Source: Nemertoderma westbladi (taxonomy: Eukaryota > Xenacoelomorpha > Nemertodermatida > Nemertodermatidae). From it: a DNA stretch of 64,000 bases. The notes below the pieces were generated by a model. It was not told where the DNA came from. It ran no database searches and saw nothing but the letters and a program-made list of their open reading frames with translations. A program made the position numbers and the translations under genes. The stretch covers positions 1 to 64,000 of the forward strand of contig JAUCBJ010008034.1 in the NCBI GenBank assembly GCA_032718475.1, in the 5' to 3' direction. Positions 31,471 through 41,574 of the stretch are shown here, in pieces. Numbering within the stretch: position 1 is the first letter of the stretch; every line of letters starts with the position of its first letter.

Positions 31471-31719
31471 GTTCTCACTCTAAAATTGTGTTTGGTCGGA
31501 AGACGACGCCTAAGAAAAATTATGCTGAGTTCGACATTAGGTATCGATTCAAAAACAAAAATCGTGTGAGACACGTAGCTCAGATTTTCGTTTTTAGGTC
31601 GATACCCAATGCTGGAATCAGTATCATTTTATGTGGTGTCGTTTTCCGACCAACGAATATACAACGAGTAAGATAATGTATAAATTATTAAGGAAATAAC
31701 ACAATGTCAGAGTGAGAAC
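31471..31719. repeat. 249-bp foldback (MITE-like) between the last gene and right TIR
   Basis: GTTCTCACTCTAAAATTGTG at 31,471 pairs with ACACAATGTCAGAGTGAGAA ending at 31,719. Inward, GGTCGGAAGACGACGCC pairs with GGTGTCGTTTTCCGACC, and ATTAGGTATCGATTC with GGTCGATACCCAAT, giving a long imperfect hairpin. No clear target duplication could be set. It may be a MITE or an element-encoded hairpin. A 62-codon frame across it is a shadow. Confidence 0.7.
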
Positions 31720-32074
31720 AAAAAAAATTAGATATGGTATCAATATATTACCATGAAGATTACAAGTGATGAATTTTATTAAAAACATTCAGTTATATAT
31801 AAATTTGTGATGTGGCATAGTCAATCAACGAAGAAGAGATGGGACGTGTCATAATCATCGACGAATAAGAAAAGAGATGGGGTGCAACGTGGTTGAATGG
31901 TTGGTTGGTTACGTGGATAGGAAATATATGAAAGAATATGAATCATAGGGTTGTGTGTAATAATAATCAATAATTATTATAAAAACGCTCAGTATAATGT
32001 TAGTAGTAGTAGCCTTTCAATATGGCACAGATGCTGCGGGATCGGTTAGCTTGAGTAACTACTTGGAAATGTTC
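31720..32074. other. Spacer inside the right TIR, no gene
   Basis: About 350 bp of AT-rich sequence with no ORF above background, ending at the TIR boundary near 32,075. Confidence 0.6.
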
Positions 32075-32683
32075 GTATACGTGTAGCTGGAACGTGGCGG
32101 AATTTCATGCACATGTATCATACTGAGTGGTTGGTTTGTTGGTTTGGCGACAGCAGTTGAGTAGCTCTATCAACAGAGGGACGTAAATCGTTGAGTTGGC
32201 AATCGATATAATATACTGTAATATAACGACTTGGTATATGCATCGTGTAGATGGCCACGTTATCGTTTTAGTCACCATATACAGTATGTGGAGGTGGTAG
32301 CATGGCGAAAAGGGGAATAATCGGAGGGTGTATCGCTGTTGGTTGGTTGATCGAATAGCGATGGGTTGGGGGCTAGCCATGCGTCGAGAAGTTAGGCTAC
32401 GCGAAGATGAATATGCAATGGATGGTTGTTGCAGCAATGATACGAATCAATACCGAAGGGTGGTAACAGCTGCCGTTGAGTAAGGTGGGCAACGCGAGGT
32501 TAGGCTACGCGTAGGTGAATACGCTACAATTGGTTGATGTTAACTACCTCGATGGTGACAGATGTAGGCAATTAAACGCCGTAATTTAGCATCGGAATTT
32601 GGCATTTTTAATAGTCCTCCGAGATGTAGCCCATAGCCCAAGCTAGGGAGGACTATGATGGGGTCACCTCTTCTCCTACTACT
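32075..32683 (-). repeat. Polinton right terminal inverted repeat (609 bp)
   Basis: Reverse complement of the left TIR, ending CTACTACT. About nine substitutions are seen by eye, plus the 25-bp deletion relative to the left copy. A 110-codon frame inside is a shadow. Confidence 0.93.
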
Positions 32684-32689
32684 TATGTA
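32684..32689. repeat. Polinton target-site duplication, right (TATGTA)
   Basis: Identical hexamer to 14,562-14,567, directly after the terminal CTACTACT. Confidence 0.9.
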
Positions 32690-34680
32690 GTCTTACGTAT
32701 GTAATTTTATAATAAAACCTTAGTATATAAATTTACGGTAGCAAACTTTCATAAAACATTAATATGAATTTGCCGTTTATTGATATTGACCGAACTTAAT
32801 GCGTATAATGTACTAATTTCTATTATATTTCTCTACAAACTGATGTTGTACTAAATTTATGCTAAATGTGCTTTAATAATCGCGAAATTAATGCCACGGC
32901 CATAAACCTATAAGCCCACCGAGACAGATTGATTACCATATATGGTAATAGTTTGAGAAATGGGAAGTATAGGATCATGATCCGGCTCTCCCATTGGCCT
33001 AGCTATTTTAGGTTGGTCTAATGGTAGTAGAAATTGTTGGACCAATGATATAACCATTGCATCATACCTATTTATTGTCAGTGTACCTCAGTATCGGTGT
33101 TCAGTGTTATTAGTACATCAGTACAGCGATTTAAATGTTTTAATCTTCTTGTTTGTTATTTCTGCTAATTCTGTAAATTGTTAAATGCTGATTTCTACTG
33201 TTACCCCCTTTGATTACAACTTTGAATAATGATCTTCTTGCATTCACTCTTGATTTCTTTAATCTTTGTGATTGCGATGCAGCAAATCCTACAAGGATTT
33301 TCCCTTTCAACTGTCAGACTGTTTGTAAAGCATGCGCCGATACGGAAACTATTTGCTTTAGCATGACGGGCTAAGGGTACCGGTAGCGGGCGCACCGTGG
33401 AAGCGACGGAAGGAGGAGTGGAGGATTCAATGTGGGGCAATGCTGGCGGGGAGCCAGTAGTTGTGGTCGGTCTAATCAATTAAGGACCGGGGACCGGTCG
33501 TCACTACAGTATTTGGGGGCTGACAATCCAGACTTCGTCTCAACTTTGCAGTACTAGGGTAGTAATAGCGGGTTTAGTTAGGAGGACCGCGTGTGGCTTG
33601 GGTGGCCTTCACTACTTACACTGGTTAATATACTAGTTGACACTAGATGATTAGCGCTGTCGATAGCACTACCAGTTCTGTTGCTAACGCTATTTTATGT
33701 TGTGTTGCTGAAGAGGGCCTGATGTTTGAATGTAAATGTTTAGATAGGCGCTACTTTTCTTGATTGTTTTCTATTTCTTAGTTTATGCTTATTAATTGCT
33801 GTTAGGTCAAAATAATACAGTATTTAGTATAACTCAGTATCGTAATAATTAGTAATACGTATTCTGGAATACTTAGTAATTAGTACGCAAATTCGTATTT
33901 TATGACACTGTAGTTTATTTAGCATGTTAGAATAAAATTGAGAGTTTGTACGCAGCATAGCAGAGAATAGTTGGGTAAATTACTCTTAGAAATACCGTAG
34001 AATATTCAACGCTAGGCGGTTATTTGAAAATAGCGGGTTAGCGGGCTGACCGTGGTAGCTAGTATATGCAGTAGTAAATTTGCTGACCAAAAGCCAGCGT
34101 AAGGCCAAGTTTTGACATTAGGATGAATAAATAGCCTATCCTATTATAATATTAAAATATTCTCAGATTCGACATTAATTCCGCCCGATAACTTCCTGTA
34201 TTTCTCTGTGATAAGTGAACGCCGAGTGCTAGACCACCCGCACTCATATTTTAAGTAGCGTAGGGAGCCATTTCAGATTTATTGTTTTGGTTGCCGCTGT
34301 TTTGGCTTATAAATTCGAACAGTTAGCTCTCTGTTGAGAAATCAACAGAGAAAGGAGCGAGTGATTGTCAGAGCCGTATAGTTCGTAATAGTAAAATATT
34401 ATTAGCAGACGGTTCCGAAGGTTCTGCTTGCGTTCAACAGTAAGAGATTGCATTAGACCAAGTTGGATCGCTTAACAGTAAGGAGTATTATTATTTGTTC
34501 ACTGATCATTTGAAATATGGCAGTTTATTGGGCCATTAGCGTAGTGTAAAATTAGTAAGTTTAAAATTATAGCTAGGTTTGTGAGAAATCAGTTTCGGCC
34601 AAAATTATTTATATAATAAAATTTAGAGTTTTAGTACCGGTATGTTGAATAACCGCCTAATTATTTTATACCATCTGGAG
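32690..34680. other. Right flank of the Polinton; no gene; possible LTR-like segment near its end
   Basis: No supportable ORF. The last ~1 kb has features that could fit an LTR: TATAAATTC at ~34,308 followed by an inverted ACTCTCTGTTGA/TCAACAGAG-type hairpin, AATAAAATTT near 34,615, and TACATGGCGAGATGG just before the gag-like frames. I could not find a second LTR copy, so this stays a suggestion. Confidence 0.35.
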
Positions 34681-35233
34681 ATACATGGCGAGATGGAACT
34701 TCTGATCCGTTTGTGTGGGCCTATGGGTTCGGTTTGCAATCAGCGATGAGACTGAAACCTAGGACGTGGAATCTCACAGCGAACAAGGTTAGTTGTTCTG
34801 TTGGTACCTTTGTATTTATGGAAACAGTAAAAAATTACCGGTTGGTTAACTGCGAAACTGAACTCAATTTATTAGTTAGGATAGTTAGGTTTAGCCGGCC
34901 ATGGTGTTTTGGATCGCTCAGTTGGAGAGAGAGAGAGTGTCACAACCTGAAGGTGTAGCCACGCACCAGTGGATACATATATAAAATTAAAAAAATGAAA
35001 TTAGGCTGATTTGAGCTATATATATACAATTGGAAATATTTTGGGGTGACAAATTCATTTTTTTGAATTTTTTGAATTAGATTCAAAAATATTTTCGTGT
35101 CATACCGGTATTTAAATGCTGTATAATAGCTATAGAGCTACATTTTGTTTAAATATTATACCGGTATTTACTATAACTATATACAATTAAATTCACAATA
35201 TTTATATTGTGAATTAACTTTCGTATTTGACAT

Positions 35234-36282
35234 TTGACAGTATTTGACATTGCAGCCCGGCCAGAGGTGAGTGATAGGGAAGGTAGTTTGGCAGGAGCGA
35301 GAGCCCAGAGCCCGGTTTCCAGACCTGTGGGTATGGTCAGTGCCATGGTTCCAGTGGCAGTGAGGAGCACCCGTAGTTCCCATAATAATCCCTCAAGTCC
35401 ACCAAGTGTGAGTCAGGTAAGCGAGAACGAGATAGACATAGCGATAAAGAAGAAACTCTGCGCACATGCCGGACATATAACCCGGACAAGGTAAGGAAGA
35501 TGCTAGCCGACCCCGGTAGCATCAGAAGGGAAGGGTTAGTAGAACTCAGAAAGGGATAGAACTCAGCATTGTTTAAGCAGACTGAGGAGCTCGCAGTCCT
35601 AGCGAAGAGATCAGTAGAGTACCAGTTGGGTGACATAGCGACGACAGTATACGACAAGGCTCTAGCAACCTTATTGGAGCACCACACATTATCAGAGTGA
35701 TTCCGACGTGTTAGGACGGAAAATTGGTTGCTATGGAGTTCACAAGCACAGTCGACTCAGGTGAGTGATGCGGAGTTAAGGAACCTAGTAGAGCTTGAAG
35801 AAACTCAAGATAATGAAGAGTGGAGATACCAGAGGGAAGTCACCGGTTGGTTGATACAGAGTGGAGTAGTAGTACCAGGTGAGGTGCTGCCGACGACGGA
35901 GAATATCCAACAGAGGACGCTTACACCGCCTGACGATGCATCTAGAGACAGTGGAGACTCGCAGGTTAGTCATGCGCGAGGAAAGGTCATATGCGCCAGA
36001 TCCATTGTTTCCCACAACTCCGCGCAAGAAAGAAGAACCCGGTTAGAAGAACAACAACAAGAAATTTTACGAGTAGTGGAGGCAAGGAAAGAAGCCAAAC
36101 GAGAAGAGGAGCGCAGTCGTAGGGTTGAAGCAAAATTGCGAGAGTTGCAACTCGAAAGTGAACGCAAGGATCGCGAACTTCAACATGAACGCGAGCATAA
36201 GGCATTTGAACTCAAACTTCAACGCAAACGCGAAGAACGAGATACGGTTAAATTACCAACACTTTCAGTGGTCGCTGAGTAG
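35234..36282 (+). pseudogene. Gag-like coiled-coil protein relic
   Basis: Several plus-strand frames, with in-frame stops near 35,560 and 35,698, give a hydrophilic protein. The 3' frame (35,728-36,282) ends in a long charged coiled coil (RLEEQQQEILRVVEARKEAK and RELQLESERKDRELQ), then VKLPTL. A charged coil followed by VKLP is common in Gag N-termini of gypsy- and BEL-type retrotransposons, but no capsid or zinc-knuckle domain follows. The alternative is a decayed host coiled-coil exon. The terminal sequence ACACTTTCAGTGGTCGC is repeated at 36,303 and, diverged, near 41,425. Confidence 0.4.
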
Positions 36283-36410
36283 TTAGATGAGGTTGAAGTA
36301 CCAACACTTTCAGTGATCGCAATATAGTCGCTTTCTAGAAATGAATTTCTAAGGGAGACAATTACAGTAAGATTATACTGCAAGAGGAATAAAATGTATA
36401 ATAAATATAC
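36255..36410. repeat. Dispersed repeat shared with 41,420-41,570
   Basis: ACACTTTCAGTGGTCGCTGA, then GTCGC, GACAATTACAGT and ACTGCAAGAGGAATAAAATG recur at 41,425-41,560 in the same order. A local 40-bp direct repeat (TACCAACACTTTCAGTG) is present here. Confidence 0.65.
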
Positions 36411-36579
36411 ATGAAATACAGATATTATATAATTCAGTACACAAAACAAAAGTAGCTAATATCTAAATAAATCCAATTCATATGGTGTCACACAGGAGTC
36501 ACATATGTTTTTATGATAAAATAATTTATTCTTGCACATTTTAACATACTATTGCAACAGTTAAGGTACCAGAACCTAC

Positions 36580-36739
36580 CTGTATTTTCGTAGTCTATTG
36601 AGAAACCAGTGTTTGTAACATTCGAATCAGAATCAAATACAAGGTATAAGTCGCTGGTAGAGGATATAATTTGAGTTGGTAGTGTATTTCCAGATAAGTT
36701 CCCTATCAATGTGGCCAATTCATTAGTACCATCGTATAC
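36580..36739 (-). CDS. Host CUB-domain exon (C-terminal half of the domain)
   Basis: Encodes VYDGTNELATLIGNLSG, then LPTQIISSTSDLYLVFDSD and GFSIDYENT, the typical second half of a CUB domain: a YDG after the fourth strand, S-S-T-S, a F-x-SD calcium-type motif, GF-x-x-x-Y. It has a consensus acceptor (CATTAG) before 36,739 and a donor GTAGGT after 36,580. It is 160 bp, starts in phase 0 and ends in phase 1. These phases fit the CUB N-terminal-half exon class at 11.1 kb on both sides, so the two exon types form a symmetrical 1-1 module. Frame and splice sites look intact. Confidence 0.75.
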
Positions 36740-36759
36740 CTAATGAGGGAAAAAATCTG

Positions 36760-37827
36760 TTCACACAACATGAAACATAATATTATATGTACAATCCATC
36801 ATTATATACTTCCCTTTTGCAACCACATATAGTAATCACCATTTGGATTTGTAATCACCAAATGGATATTTTTTATATTTGTTTATGGGGCGAGCTAGGT
36901 AAGACCAGTTGAGACTTAGCATAGTGGTATAATTATTGGACCCGCCTGTGATGTTGTCGAAGATGTTTGAACGTTAATAAAGTCGGTAAATCTTTTATGA
37001 AATGGAACCAAACTTGGTACACATGTAGTCTATAAAAAGTTTAGAAATTATACACTCAGACAGACATATTTCATCTGTCTATCACGAGGGAGCGTATGAT
37101 TACGTCCCTAATTGTACCTCTACACCAAAGTCTCATCTGACCATATGTGTTACATGAAGTCACCACATACGTGTATTTATATGATTTGCTTATATATTTG
37201 CTATATATTATTTTATTTATATTTGTATTTGCTGTATATTTGTATATATTTGCTTATATATTTGCCTTATATCACAAACAACTGAAAACTTTGTAGAAAA
37301 ACATGTACATGTCCAATTAATACAGTTTAAAAGTCATACACCTGCGTTGAAATGAGACATTTGTCGCTTAAAAATTATCTACCTATACGCAGAATTTGTA
37401 TAGAGCACAGACCAAAAAGCTTATTTAAAACATCCTATACTAAACATGTTACTTTATGAACGCCACTAATAAAATTCCACCCCAAATTAGATAATTTCAC
37501 ACAAAAAAATTAATAGCACCAAATATATTTTTTGTAGCACCAATTTACATCCCTCAATTTTGAATATCTCTCTCGTCAAAAACAATTATTCATCCCCCGA
37601 AAACAATTATTCACCACCCACCCCCCCCCCCCCCCCCCCCAAAAAAAACCCTCTATTTATCCCTTGATCCCCAAAAAAATATTATTCATACCCCAAAAAC
37701 AATTATTCAATCTCCCTAAAATAATTATTTGTCAACCAAAAACAATTCTTCCAGCACCAAATATTTTATGGAAAATTTATTTATACAAATTCATTCATTA
37801 TTTATTTCCATAAATCAAACAAAATGT
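36760..37827. other. Intergenic or intronic, simple-sequence rich
   Basis: No gene. Contains CAATTATTC-type repeats of ~30 bp with CCCCAAAAACAATTATTCA (37,580-37,745) and a C22 tract near 37,619. Confidence 0.55.
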
Positions 37828-37831
37828 TTAA

Positions 37832-39436
37832 GGGGGGGGTACACCCCCCCTCAGGTCAAAATTTTCATTTTTTGTTTTTTTATTTCATCTAGAGTATAAT
37901 TTAATGCGGATTTCAAATCTGGAAACGGCTTAGCGAGATCTCTTTTACTTCACGAGTAATGGCTGGTTTTCCGTCTGTATGTCTGTCTGTCTGTCCATCG
38001 AAATATTAAAAAGGGCATAAAATAAGCAATCTGAAATGTTTACTGTTAGGATTTTTCTTAATGTCGATGTCTGTTTTAATATTTGGAATTATCTAATCAC
38101 TATGTCTGTATCTCAGTCTGTCTCTCAGTTCGTCTGTCTGTTTGTATGTCTGTCTGTCTGTCAACATGTCCGTCAAATTTTAATTAATATATATTTAATA
38201 GATATTTGTGAGTTTTGTATTACATATTGAACAGTTGTCTAATGGACTAGTTGTCTACTAGTAATAACAAATGTGAACCATCATATAACAATAGCTAGTA
38301 ATAATTATTCTGGGAAACAACCATAAACTTATTTTTTTTAAATTCCGCAGGCTCTGAGAATAATTCACGTGCTGCGCGAAGTCTTCAAGTGCAGCATGAA
38401 CTTTTCATGTGCCGCGTGAAGGCTTCTCATTCTGATCAAAAAGCTTTCCGAGGTGCTCGATTAATTAACATGCTTTATGAAGAATTTAAGTGCTACGTGA
38501 AACCTTCACCTGCTGCGCAAATGTCTCACGTGCTGCGCGAAGGTTTCACGTGCTGCCCAAAGCTTAATGTCTGTGTAAAGGCTTATTATAAAATTATGTG
38601 GAAATTTTTATATAATTTTGAATGTTTCTTAAGGTTATCTCATTATTCCATGACTATTTATTACTAAATGACGAAATAGTATGCGATCAAATCAATACGC
38701 CAAAATGTAATTTGTTCACGTGCTGCGCGAAGTGTTTTTTGGCAAGCACTCTAAAATTATTTTAACAGGTTGTTAAAAGTGGGTAGGGGTTTTTTGAACC
38801 AAATTTCATTAAATCCATTGAGAAATCACAAAATATGGGTAGGGGATAACCAATGGGAAAAGAAAAGGAGATACCAGTACTGAAAATAGCGGGAACATTT
38901 GAAATATATTGTTCTTAAACTTTAAATGCGTTTATCTCGGAATTGTATTTTTCACATTCAAAATACTACTACTCAGCCATTTCTTAACCAATTTTCGAAA
39001 TTTTTTTTTTGTTTGATTTCTTTTCGGGTTTTGATCAAAAGTTATCGGTTAGAATTTTGAATTGTGCCATATTAATTTCTTGAAATTAGTTAATATCTAT
39101 TAAATAATAATTAATATTAGTTAATAATATTTAAAAAATATTTAAGACCTAAATAAAAAATGTAACCGATAAGTTTTGTGGAGCCGAAGATGCTGATTCA
39201 GAAAAACCAAGTTTCGAAAATTTTCGCCCAAAATTGTGAGACTAGTAGTGTTTTTAGTGAAATTAACAATTTCGCTGGTGGCCGCTAGAGGGCGACGCAA
39301 ATTTGAAAATTTTTTATTTGAACCCAATCTTTGGCCATATGTTAATCCCCCGAAAGGTATAAAATATACAAAATTACACACAAGCAGAAATTATAGCCAT
39401 TTGCAAAAAAGGTCCATAGGGGGGTGTACCCCCCCC
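37832..39436. mobile_element. TTAA-flanked inverted-repeat element 3, ~1.6 kb
   Basis: TTAA at 37,828-37,831 and 39,437-39,440 flanks inverted ends GGGGGGGGTACACCCCCC (18 bp, itself nearly palindromic). The interior has no ORF. It carries GTCTGTCTGTC microsatellites (near 37,980 and 38,130-38,160), a 20-21-bp minisatellite (38,360-38,575) and a CTCF-like GCCGCTAGAGGGCGAC at ~39,280. The layout parallels nested elements 1 and 2: short TIR, TTAA, non-coding repeats. Confidence 0.7.
38360..38575 (+). repeat. 20-21-bp minisatellite, TTCACGTGCTGCGCGAAGG type
   Basis: About ten copies of a CACGTGCTGCGCGAAGG-like unit, several heavily diverged in the middle. An isolated unit recurs at ~38,717. Lies inside TTAA element 3. 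Confidence 0.75.
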
Positions 39437-39529
39437 TTAATAACATAATACTGACGATCCTCGGATGAGAACAAAACAAAGACCAAAGACCCAATTATAA
39501 AACCTGCATAATCTTGTGAAATGTGTTAA

Positions 39530-39600
39530 CTTTCGTTTATTGTTTTAGTTCCCCAACATGCCGCTGTAACCTGTTCCTTTAAATGGCAATGGGACCTAAC
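39530..39600 (-). repeat. Solo copy of the GGAAAGGAGCAGGTTACAG repeat
   Basis: CGTTTATTGTTTTAGTTCC and GCTGTAACCTGTTCCTTTAA are the reverse complement of the 68-bp unit, with a short variable middle. Confidence 0.65.
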
Positions 39601-39744
39601 ACTCCATGGAACCTAATGCGACTTTACCTCTTTGTTTTGTACAGAACGGGCAGTAAAGTCTTGGGTCTTTGTTTTGTACTCACCCTGCGATCCTCGTACC
39701 AATAAGTCTGCAAATGACAGTCTGTAACTAAGAGTCTGTTTATT

Positions 39745-40015
39745 TTGGTATAATATTTGATTATTTTGGGGGAATAAGCATTTATTTTGGGAGAAAATGT
39801 ATTTAATTTGGAGATGTATTTATTTTGGGGGACTATGTATTTATTTTGGGGGATTATGTATTTATTATGGGGGATTATGCATTTATTTTGGGGGATCATG
39901 TACTTATTTTGGGGGAAAATTTATTTATTTTGGGAAAATTTGTTTTTATTTTTGGAAAATTTGTATTTATTTTGGGGCTTTTGTCATTTATTTTGTTGTG
40001 AATAATTGGTTTTAG
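39745..40015 (+). repeat. ~21-bp G-rich minisatellite, TATTTATTTTGGGGGA type
   Basis: Twelve or so copies of TTTATTTTGGGGGATTATG, with runs of three to five G in most units. Tyr/Phe/Gly-rich frames through it are artefacts. The spaced G-runs could form quadruplexes. A looser AATAATTTTTTTGGTG pattern continues to ~40,170. Confidence 0.9.
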
Positions 40016-40019
40016 GGAC

Positions 40020-41065
40020 CATTTATTTATTTTGATGTTGAATAATTATTTTTGGTGTTGAATAATTTTTTTGGTGTAACTTTATTCAATTTGGTATAAT
40101 ATTATTTTTTTAGTGAAATTTTTTATTTAAATTGGTGTAATATAATTTTGCTTTGGTGAAATTTTCATCAATTTTGGTGTGACTTTAATTTTAACTTAAG
40201 ACTTTAATTGGTATCCCTTAATGAATGTGAGAGTCAATTAGGCTTTTAAGCCAAGGAACACCTATTCTCCAATATGGGTGATATTCTACAGGAAATAAAC
40301 ACGTCTACTCTAGTTTCCACGTTACCACAGGAATATTATGTCACCACTGGACTAATGTTCATCAATGTTAATTAGGTATCAATGAATACGAAGAAGATGT
40401 GATAACTGTTGTTTATTCTGTTGGATGAATACTTGATTTCAACTTGTACTTGTTACATTATAGCGGCAATTATTGTTAATCTATTGTTTGTATGGATTGG
40501 CCAGATATCTGATGATAGTAGATATCATGATGAATCTAAAAGGAAATCGAATCTGTAAACTCGTAAGCGAACGTTAGCTTGGTTGAGTGTTTTGAACAGT
40601 TCAAGCAGCTGCTCAGTGTAGTGGTGACATTCCTGTTCTTTCAGTTAGGATGACCTAATTCGATACCTTTTGATTCATATTCAGATATTCGATCTATGTT
40701 ACCAATAGGGCCTACTTTTACCAATAAATTAATATAATAAGTAATAATTAGTAAAATTACACAAGTAGTAGTTTTATATGGAATGTATAATATATATTAT
40801 CAGCACAAACAATAAAAGATAAATATCATATCAGTCAAGCATTGATGGTATTCGTGAATAGTGGTACAGATTTTGAAGGACTATTTTCCGGATTTTGATT
40901 CTTTCATAAGCCATTATATGATATTTCTGAACCATGATATAATATATGAAAGGACAAAGAATCGTATATGAGGAATATGTATTATAATATAAAAGCACGA
41001 AACACTGTCAGTACTGATTGGTATTTTTGTAGAACCTGAGTTGATTATTTAGATGTACTCTAAGG
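40020..41065. other. Intergenic, nothing recognised
   Basis: AT-rich. A segment at 40,245-40,345 (AAGCCAAGGAACACCT, CCAATATGGGTGATATTC) parallels the start of the R2-like relic at 41,580 and may be a scrap of the same element. Confidence 0.5.
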
Positions 41066-41067
41066 TT

Positions 41068-41417
41068 ACTAAAAACCAAATTAACGAAAATTACAATGCA
41101 AAAACTATATTGTGCTATCTCTATGTCACAGTTTTACAATTTTAGAAATGATATATTATCCCAAGGTAATGGTAGTTAGTAACCATTTTCTTACTAGATT
41201 TGTTTTGGTCTAAAAGTGTTATATCCTGGAAATAATATATTTTGAATCAATACATGGTTTTTGTTATCCCTACCTGTTACCAGTACTTACAGTCAAAACA
41301 TCATTTTCTTCTAAATCGAACGCTCGGAATGTTAATAGAATGCGCGGCTCTCCATGGATCTCGTAGTGTTGGTGAGCATTGTTGTTATAGTTGGATGGGT
41401 AATTAGGTGAGGTTATT
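41068..41417. repeat. Segmental duplicate of 10,835-11,130, with degraded CUB exon
   Basis: The same order of intron blocks as at 10.8 kb, then a CUB N-terminal-half coding stretch on the minus strand (41,291 to ~41,417): ITSPNYPSNYNNN, then ILLTFRAFDLEEN. A consensus GTAAGT donor follows at 41,290-41,285. One codon is lost before the donor (the Phe of NFD), and the 5' part with the cysteines is replaced by the dispersed repeat at 41,420. It is most likely a non-functional exon copy. Confidence 0.75.
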
Positions 41418-41419
41418 GT

Positions 41420-41570
41420 ATGATAACTTTCAGTGGTTGCTGAGTAGTTAGTTGAGGGGAAAAAGGTCGCACTTTCTGTGGTCGCAATGAGATAATGAGA
41501 TAATTACAGTTATGAGATAATTATAGTTTACTGCAAGAGGCATAAAATGTATTATGAATGAGATAATCTT
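41420..41570. repeat. Dispersed repeat shared with 36,255-36,410
   Basis: CTTTCAGTGGTTGCTGAGTA, GTGGTCGCAATGAGA, GATAATTACAGT and ACTGCAAGAGGCATAAAATG match in order. It abuts the truncated CUB exon. Confidence 0.65.
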
Positions 41571-41574
41571 TTAG

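Larger units (their letters stand above)
14568..32683. mobile_element. Polinton/Maverick (adintovirus-like) element, 18.1 kb, defective
   Basis: Ends were set from terminal inverted repeats beginning AGTAGTAG and the 6-bp TSD TATGTA. The gene set is the Polinton core: DDE integrase, A32-like packaging ATPase, penton-like capsid protein, adenovirus-type protease remnant and protein-primed PolB. Plus-strand genes fill the left half, minus-strand genes the right, converging around 22.6-23.6 kb. Without two nested TTAA insertions (1,410 and 810 bp, plus TSDs) the element is ~15.9 kb, within the family range. It has an in-frame stop and two frameshifts in PolB, both insertions inside core genes, and no major capsid gene. 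TIR divergence is low (about nine substitutions and one 25-bp indel by eye). Confidence 0.95.

Noticed and set aside
33201-33479. 92-codon minus-strand ORF
   Set aside because: Pro/Ser/Thr-rich, no domain, no splice context, and no related frame elsewhere in the window.
35149-36205. Several antisense ORFs over the gag-like relic
   Set aside because: Shadows of the plus-strand coiled-coil coding sequence, whose charged repeats generate Leu/Ser/Arg-rich antisense frames.
39787-40015. Two overlapping Tyr/Phe/Gly-rich ORFs that look like a repetitive structural protein
   Set aside because: They are different frames of the 21-bp minisatellite, with no start context, splice sites or signal peptide.
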